Shown here piece by piece: positions 40,701 to 49,700 of a stretch of 64,000 nt of DNA. Each line of letters starts with the position of its first letter. The stretch's first letter is position 1. Under the pieces are notes generated by a model. It saw only the letters and a program-made list of their open reading frames with translations. It was not told the origin of the DNA and ran no database searches. The DNA comes from Varanus komodoensis (lineage: Eukaryota > Chordata > Lepidosauria > Squamata > Varanidae), in the NCBI RefSeq assembly GCF_004798865.1, contig NW_025336481.1, forward strand, positions 34,630,040-34,694,039, written 5' to 3'. The translations under genes and the position numbers were made by a program.

Positions 40701-43700
40701 TGGTGCAAGAAGACCTAATAAGAATCAACAAAAAGGGCAGTACCATTGACTATACTGGTTATTTACATTAGGTCTCTCTTTGAATCCGTTAGCCTTTCAA
40801 TATTCTTTAAAAATTACAATCCAAATTAAGACTGCAGATCTGGACATGCTTAAAGTACTGTTTTTCTTTAAAATGGAGTTTGACCATTCATATTAGAAAC
40901 GTTTTTATAACTGGCAGGAGACAGGGTTCTTCTAGATGGAGGGGTCCTAAAGCTGCCAATGTGAAGGCTCTGTGCAACTATTCTGATGTTTTTCAGTAGG
41001 GAAAAATGAAAGAAGTGGTGGGAAAACACAAGAAGATGAGAAATGGAAGACAATGCCATCTGGATGTCATCCATAAAATCTCATGAATGAGGCAGGGCAA
41101 TGGCCCAATAAAAACATCATCTGGAAGCAACTATACTTTTGTGGTTCTTGGACTAGAAGACTGGGCACCACTCACATGACTTACTTTCTTAAAAGACCAG
41201 CTACTCTGTCTTTGCTCCTTAATAGTTTGTGTGTGTGCGGAAAGAAAAAACATGGGGAAAGTGGTGGAAAAATATAGGGGGGTTATAAGATGAAAACCAC
41301 ATCTGGATTCTGCATAAAATTCTATGAATGATGCATGGCAGGTTTATGATAAAAAGCCTTGTGTGGAAGCATTAAGTGACACAGAAGCTAAAATTGGTAT
41401 TTCATTTGAGGTCATTATCATATATCTACTGAGGAATGTAATCATATGAAGCAACAGTATAACCTTATTTCTCCATTACTGATTTTCAGATAGCCACACA
41501 GGTGGCCCAGTGGTCAATAAAGAACTCCTGCTTCATGCCATCAGACAATGAGATGGCAGTACAATTGGCTGAAGCCTCTAAGCTGCAGCCATGTCATTAT
41601 GAGGCTTATTCTAGTTTTCCAGTGAGCCATGGGAACAATCCTTCATCCCCATTTCTCCCTTAGGTGCATTTTCCCCCACTTACTTTCTCATCTCTCTCTG
41701 TCTCTGCATTTCACCATTTCCCTGATGCATGTATTGCTTGCTTTACCTCTAGGACCACAAGAGGGAAAATGCATGTGGTTGCTAGGTAACCAGTTCTATG
41801 GTTCCTTATTTTCCCCCTTGCACAGAATGGAGCCATTGTAGCTAGGGTATCCTGCTAGAAAAGAACACAATTGTGCATGGGATGCAGTGGCCTGTAAAGA
41901 CAGTCTAGGTGGGATTTTATCAAATCAGAATTTCATAACATTTTCTTAAACAGTTCTTCAGCAAGGTAAAAAGTGTAATTACACACTGAAGAGAAACTAG
42001 GACAAGGACAATATATAATGTACCTACCACCAAGAATTCTTTTTTGTCTACCATCTCATTCCCATCTGTATCAAACATGTTGAAAGCTATTCTAAAACCT
42101 GCATGTGGCTCTGCCAAGGAATAAAAAGAAAAAAGTAAAGATACATAGCAAAGAAAGGCAAATATAATCTTAAATGTTACAACACCAAGGATCAAATTGG
42201 ACATGTGGTGGCAGTTCTGTGTGTTTAAACATGGCACACTACCCAACTCACAAAGTGTGTAGTGACAGGACTATTTTTTTATTTATTCTTTAGCAGCAAG
42301 CAGAGTACAGACATTTCCTGTATATCTCCGTTTCTAACTAATTTTGCCCTCCACAAACCTTAGATACCATCTGTGACCTCAGCTGGGTGAAAAGCACTTG
42401 TGGTGAAAAGCTGCAGTGAGGGCTCATTTCATCTCACTTATGTATCCCTTCTGCTGTTACAATCAGTCTGTCAATGTAGACTCATGGCCTCATGACTGCA
42501 ACCGTGTTTCAACATACAGAACTCCTGCCAACGTATCTAATTTGATCCTGACTGGCATAGCACATTATAGAGGGCCAGCTCTAAGCAGCAGGGCAATAGG
42601 ACTCCAAAATCAATCTTTCGTTATTTTGAATTAGGACCTAGATTCCCCACATCTAAAGTCAACAATAATCACTCTCCTCATCAGTCCCTGAAACACTGTT
42701 CTTTACAGGTTGGGGACAGAAAAGGTGAGATTTTTGAGTCTCCAGAGTGAATTCTTAGGAACATCTGTGATAACAGGTAGTTTCAAGAAGCAGCCCCACA
42801 ATGACTCTGCAATTGGACAGAAAAAGGAGTATAACAGGTTACAACTTTTATTGATATTCATGGGTACACTGTAATTCATCCGTAATTCACCAAATGAGGC
42901 GAAGGGAGAGGGTAGAAAGTCTTCTCTCTCACACCCTGTATTTGTCCAAGAACTGACCTGGCTGTCCTTGCTGCTTTTGTCACTCAGGTAGCCTGAGTTT
43001 CCTACCTATGGTGAAGCCATACAGCTGGCATAAGAATCTTAAGTCTCATCTCATCTCATCTAGTCTCAGTAGTCCCCTAAAATGTACTGGCTGGCTCCTG
43101 CTCTGCCACCAGAGGTACCTCTCCAGCTCTAGGAAGAGACTGTGCCATGTATTCCCTTCCAGAAAATGACTGATGCCTGCCTTAATGAACATGGACATAT
43201 ACAAATATATGTTTTTTTAAAAAAACTTTGAGTACTTACTTGTTAAGATACATAATAGGAACAGATACTCTGTGTATGAAATCACACCTGAAAAAAGCAA
43301 GTAATCAAATCAGCAATCTGTTCTCCAGTCAAATATTAATAAGAAGTGATATAGCAATTACTGTATTAATTACATTCCTTCCATCTTTACTGCAGCATTT
43401 CCCAGCTGCCCCAACCCCGATAGATATTTTATTAAATAGAAATAGTTTTGGCATGATTCTTCCCTTCTTCCTCAATGCATTTTCACACTGTCTATCTGTT
43501 TCCAAAAGTAATCTGGGAAATGGACTCATTGTTTGTCAATAAAGTGAGCAATGATATACCTGTTTCTAGGGAAATGGAGACAGCAGAGCTCACAGGCTAG
43601 AAGATTAAGTCAGGGGACAATGGTGCTTCCACACCACAGTGAATTGTGGGAAGTTTATAACAAACTGCTGATTCTCTCTGTGGTTTCAGAAAACTAATCC

Positions 43701-46700
43701 TAGGACACATGGACTCTGGAACTGGGTCGAGAAGACATAAAAGACCCAGAACAGTAAGATTTCACCATGGTTTCTCATGTCATGTGGACTTGCCCTATGT
43801 TAGAAAACTACCTGCCTTTGCTTTCCCTATACAATAACCGCCACAAATATGAGGAAATTTAAATCTTGTTTTCCCACTCAAGATGTTCCAATTTCAGGAT
43901 TTTAATTCTTCATTCAATATCTTCATGTAACCAAGTTAATTTTTTCCTCATATTGTGGAAAGAAATTCTGGGTGATCAGTCTCAGTTGAACTCAGTTATT
44001 TCATTTCTCAGTGAGAAACTATGGAAGGGCTGCAACACAGAAAGCCCAGCATTAAAATCTGTGTACAATTTATAGCTGAAACAGCTGAAGTTTAGATAAA
44101 AGTTCTTGTAGTGACACTATATTCTGCACAAAAGACTGAGCAATTAAACCTTTAAGATAAATGATATAGTTGGTTTTCCAAAATCATTGTTAGCTCATAG
44201 TAAGTGTATCAGTTGGGTTTCTTTTAGCTTATGAGAGTCAGAATACATGTCCCATCATATTTCTAAGCTTTAACAGTGCATATGTTAAAAAGTATTAAAA
44301 ATATGCACAACAGCTTTTGGTTTTAATGCTAAATGTCTTCAAAGCTCAGAGGAGCTTTGTAGCATAATTTCCCAGAACTAAGTGTGATTAAGAGATTTGG
44401 AGCAACCCACAGGTTTGTGGGCTCATCTCCTGAATGTGTTTTCCTATAGATAATTTTGGTGCAGAATTATGTGAACAGTGATGTTAATGTCCTTGTAGCT
44501 TGAACCAGAAGTTTATAACTATGTCTGCAAACTGGTTTTAAACTAACTCTGGTTAGTTTTAGCAGTCAGTACAGACATAGCACCACACCACTGTTAACAC
44601 CTAGAAATGAAATAAGAAGAGATTCACATACAATATGGCAAGACAAGGGGTAAGGAACCTGTAATACACTTCCAATATTATAGCCATAGTTATATGATTG
44701 GGAATACAGCAGGATCCCATATCCATGAGGACAGGTTCCAAGCCCCACAGTAGATGCCTGAAATTGTGGATAATAGCAAACACTATATACTGTACATATA
44801 CATTTCTTTTTCACAATTGCACAGATAGATTTGTTCTTACCATGCATCCTAGCAACCTCAGCATAGTTTTTTTCTTTTCCTATTAAATTGAGATATTTCA
44901 CTTAAAGGAAACAGTTTATGACTTCTCTTTCAGACCAAGGTCAACCATGGTTAAGTGAAAATGTAGTAACTGTACAAGTGGATGCAGAGCTCCTGCTGTA
45001 TTACATCTCAACTAGCCCCAAAACAGACTAGAAAGAAGCAAATACTTGTGTATGAAATATATGATTTCAGTCATTGCTTCAAATTTGTAGGCAATCCAAC
45101 ATGAAAGGCCTGTTTGTGGGCTTTTGCGAGGGAAAAAAAGGATAAGAATATATAACATAGATACACTATGTACTGAGTTCTCCCAATAACTGAAAATTTA
45201 ACAAATAAAGTTAATCTGCTTGAAAGGAAATGATATTTTAATTTGATAAACTGATATACATAACTGTAGAGGTGCTTCTTAGAATTAAGATCATCATGCA
45301 AGCTATCAAATCCCATTACTGTCTCATACCACATGTGTATGACAGCTTTACCCAATATTGGTAAAACACTTTGCTCCTACCAGAAAGAAGAAACTCAAGG
45401 TACAGGTTACAAAGGCAGGAGTGATATTGGGTTGATCTCCTTCTGCAGTGATGGTTGTTGGAGACATATGGAAGGTCAGTATTGTACTTGCTCCTTTTCA
45501 AATTTGTGTAGATTCTGTTCTTCAAGATTGATCAGAACAAGGATCCCTGATTATATCAAGCCCTAACTAAAAGGTACTCAGGGATTTTTAAATTGTAGAG
45601 ATGTTATCACTCTCTCTGCTGTAGGTAATTCTCAGTGATAAAGAGTGTAAATAAGCGCTTAAATTGGTTACTTTAATTTTACTCTAAATTAGTAAATCAG
45701 TCATGCTCATGATCAAATCACAAAGACAGTGAAGGAAACTTGTCTGTCCCCTACTAAAAATGCTTTGAGAAGAAAACTAGATATCCATATAGTTCAGTTA
45801 AAGTAATTTATTTATTTATAACTTTTACACCCCACCCTTCACAATGTCTCCAGGCAGAAATAGCAATACTAGTCCAGAATAAAAAGAATTTATAGTGAAG
45901 ACTTTCTATGAAGCAAGTATTCCTCAGTACCTTTCTCCTGCAGATTCCGAAATAATTTTGATGACCCTTTCCAAACTGGTGGTGTTTCTAGTAGTATCTG
46001 ATTCAATTCCTGAAAATCAGTAAATTGAAAATAAAAGGAATACACTGATTATTTAAAACAGACTTGGTAAGGATGCAATCCTATACCCTCTTGACTGGAA
46101 GGAAGTCCCATTGACTTATGGCCAATTTGAGAAGTACAGCATTTCACTGCAAGGTATACTAGGGTTTTTATGACAGGAACCAGATTAAGTCCCACAGTAC
46201 TAGAAGGTTGGTTGCAACAATCTGCAAATGATGTAATCAAATGATGCAATCTGCTGCATCTACAACTGGAGTACAGTAGTTGCCTGAAATTCATAGTGGT
46301 TGTGTTCCTAGAGCACCCGCGAATTGTGAAAAACTGCTAATTTTGAATGTGGTAAAAAATGCCTATTTTTATAGCTTAAACCCTAAATATGTTGCTGCCT
46401 CATTCTTCTTTATGTAATGTACAGTGCTTTCACTGATGCCATAATGGTGCGCTACTGTAGCATAACCTTTTAGTTCCCGGAGCAAATCCAGTACTTCAAC
46501 TTGCTCCTGGAGTATTTTAAACTTCTTCTGGTGTTTAGGTTCATTGCCAGAAGCCTTAGAAGGTGCAGGGCATTTGGGCAGCATCTTAGGGCTTCAAGAA
46601 GAACAAAACGGAGAGCACTCAGCGAACACCGGAGATGCGTCACAGGGCAGCAGCCAATCAGTGGTTTCCGCGAAATTGTGGGGGTTTCTGTGAACAATAT

Positions 46701-49700
46701 TAGTTCACTTCCAAGGAAAATTCTGTGAAAGACTGACTGAGACTTCACGGGGGTATACTGTACTGTGTCCAATTCTGGGCTCCACATTATGAGAGAGACA
46801 CAGCTAGGTGAGAATCTGTTCAGTGCAGGGTCACACGGATGAAAGCCAGATTTTTTTTTTTTTTTGGGAGGGGGTGCCATATGAGATGAGATTGAGGGAG
46901 CTGGGTCTTTTCAGCATGGAAAGTTTTCTCAGTCTCTGCTCATAGGGCTGTGTTTCCAAACCCTGGATCATTTTTGTTGCCTTCTCCTGGACCCTAATTT
47001 TCCTGCATCTTCCTTAGATCTTGGTGCCCAAGAACTGGACACAGTATTCCAGATGAGGTCTGACTAGTGGGGAACATAGGGAAATTACTACTTCTTGTGA
47101 TTCAGAAGTAATACTTCTGTTACTGTATTACAAAATAGCATTTGCCCTTTTTGCAGCTACACCACATTGTTGGGACATATTCAGTCTGTTGTCCACAATT
47201 ACTCTCAGGTCTTTTCTTTTTCATTTCTGTTTAGCCATGTATTCCCCATCTTGTATCAATGAATTTGGTTTCTTTTTCCTAGGTGGAGGACTTGGCACTT
47301 GTCCCTAATTGAATCTCATTCTGTTGCTTTCAGCTTTCAAGTTTATCAAGATTGCCCTGGATCTTCATTCTATCTTCTAGGATATTTGCTATTCCACCCA
47401 GGGGAAAATTTGATTATTGTTCCTTATACTTCCTCATCTAAATTATTAATAATGATGTTGAAGAGCACCTGCCCCAGGACTGAATGGGCTTCCACAGGAG
47501 GTGGTGGGAGCCCCATCAGTGAGGGTGTTCAGGGAAAAGTTGGACAAGCACATGCTGTGTATTACATGGGCAGAGACAGCTGGAGCTAAGGGTCAAATCA
47601 GATGGCCCAGGAGACCCCTTCTGACTTGATATGTTTTTATGTTTCCAATTCATCACATATAATAAAATATAAGAGATGTGTCCTCACTCATTCATAGTAG
47701 GTCAATATGAATGGGGCAGGGCAGTATTAATATCTCCATTGAACTGAACTGAGATTGTGTGAGGTTCACATTGACTTATTTTATATATAGATAAGCTGTG
47801 ATTTGAACTAACTTCTAATTTATAAGCCATGGCTCTTAACCACCACAATCTACCTGGTATGAAATATCCTAACACTGATCATTTTTTAAAAAATCATACA
47901 TATATTATATAAAGAATTCATATAAGAGAAGCATTTGAGAAACACTTATCAATTATACACAGAATTCAAATAAGAGACAGCCTTTGAGAAACACTTTAAA
48001 AAGCCAAAAATATGTGATACTCTTAAGATGCGATCCTGTGCAACTTTAGACAGAAAAAAATTCTGCAGCATCCAGAATGCTCCTTCTAGCTATATAGCTA
48101 GGTTTTCTTAAAAATCTAAACTTGCATAGAACTGCAACCATAAAATATAAAGGATATGCAACTGCGGAGTCTACAAATCCTATAACATTGAGACAAGTTC
48201 TAATTCTTTGCTGCATTGAAGGAAACTGAACCTCACCTGTTTTGAAAGGCATTTCCATTGTTTTGCCCCTAAAACAAACACAAAAAATAATTATTTAAAC
48301 AAATATATAATTGCATGCACCAATAGAATAAATCAATATCTACATGATCCTATCAATTCAATACAACTAGGGTTAATAAGATGTTTTTAATAACACAATT
48401 TAGATGTTGAATATTCCTTATGTGGATCGTATTGACATATGGTGGGAATGTTAGGTAACTTCTTATTGGCCATGCGCTATAACTTATATCGGACACAGAA
48501 GGGTTTACACCCAGTGTTGATCTTATTTATTAGAAAACATTTCAAATGGTTGTCCAAACAGTAAAAATGAACAAATGTTTGTAAAGATGCTCTATGCCCA
48601 GCATTAGAAAAACCTGTAATCACTAAAACACAGTGTTACATTAAAAAGGAGTGGTTGTTGAAATTTACTGAACTAGCCAAGGTGGACAAGTTAACTGACA
48701 TAATACATAGAAAGAATGGTACTCAGTTAAATGAATTGCTGAATGTTTACATGTTTTAGAGAATACTGGACTATATAATGGGGACATATAAAGCATTACA
48801 GAAATTTATTTCTATAATGTAAATCAATCTCCTTTTCTCTTTTATACTTTCTTTCCTAAGATATATAAATCAGCTTGCTAATCTGGATATATTAACAAAC
48901 CTAGGCTTTAATCCCATGCTCAGTGGAATTTATTTCCCAGCAAATGTGCCGAAGGTAGGGGACCAAATGACATTTAATAAAACTAACAATCAGATTCTAA
49001 ATGCACATATGGCATTTAGGCTAAGCAGCAGGCTAATTGGCACAAAATTTTATCCAAGGAGAGGGACAAAAAAGGGGCAATGATAAAAGTGACATTTGAA
49101 CAGTTCTTCTGAGGGCTCAGATTATGTGAAGGAATTTGAGCCTTTCTGTAAACTGAATGAGACCTTTAGCCTATCAGGTGTGGATAGAGATATTTTTAGC
49201 AGTCGATGCCACTATTTGTACTGCATTGAGGTAATTCTCAGGAAAAGGCTGAAGACCAACTGAGAAACATTTGGTTCCCTGTATGTAGTAGTGACCTGAA
49301 ACCTACGGTCACAGTTGGCTGTAAACAATGCTATGGCCTCAGACCAAAAACTGGAATGTCCAGCACCATTGTTTTCTCTGTGGAAATGGGACTGTTGAAA
49401 TGATCTCTCACAGACATTTTTTCACCACATATTCACTGGATGCCTTATTTGGATTATTTATTTAAAACATTTATATGCTGTCCTTTATGACAACGTCTCA
49501 GTTATGTCTTAGTTCTGATTGCTGGGCTGGCTGTGTAGACTCAATGGTGTGAGTACATGTTGATATATATATATCAATATTACCTACAATAACAGAGAAA
49601 CAACTTCTTTAGCTTATGCTACATTAGTTAGAATTAACATAACTTTATAGGATTATTCTAAACTGAGTGAAATATATATTTAATTGTTCAAAATGTATAA

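Larger units (their letters stand above)
46200..47645 (+). repeat. CR1 LINE with two internal insertions
   Basis: Plus-strand CR1 pieces occur before 46273 (CTACAACTGGAGTA), at 46761-46922 (CTGTGTCCAATTCTGGGCTC … GAGATTGAGGGAGCTGGGTC) and at 47482-47645 (GGGCTTCCACAGGAGGTGG … GATGGCCCAGGAGACCCC). They correspond in order to 18310-18475 and 18667-18830 of the better-kept copy. The gaps hold a Tigger element (46274-46760) and an opposite-strand CR1 piece (about 46923-47481). The left limit is approximate. Confidence 0.75.
46010..48236 (-). other. MICU3 intron 3 (nested transposons)
   Basis: 2227 bp, with roughly 46200-47645 made of a plus-strand CR1 interrupted by a Tigger transposon and by a minus-strand CR1 segment. 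A degenerate 48-bp-period duplication lies at 47913-47997. A dispersed unit with GCAATCCTATACC lies at about 46074-46140. Confidence 0.6.

Noticed and set aside
41487-41530. tRNA gene or SINE head (TGGCCCAGTGG A-box)
   Set aside because: No B-box at the proper distance and no cloverleaf can be drawn.
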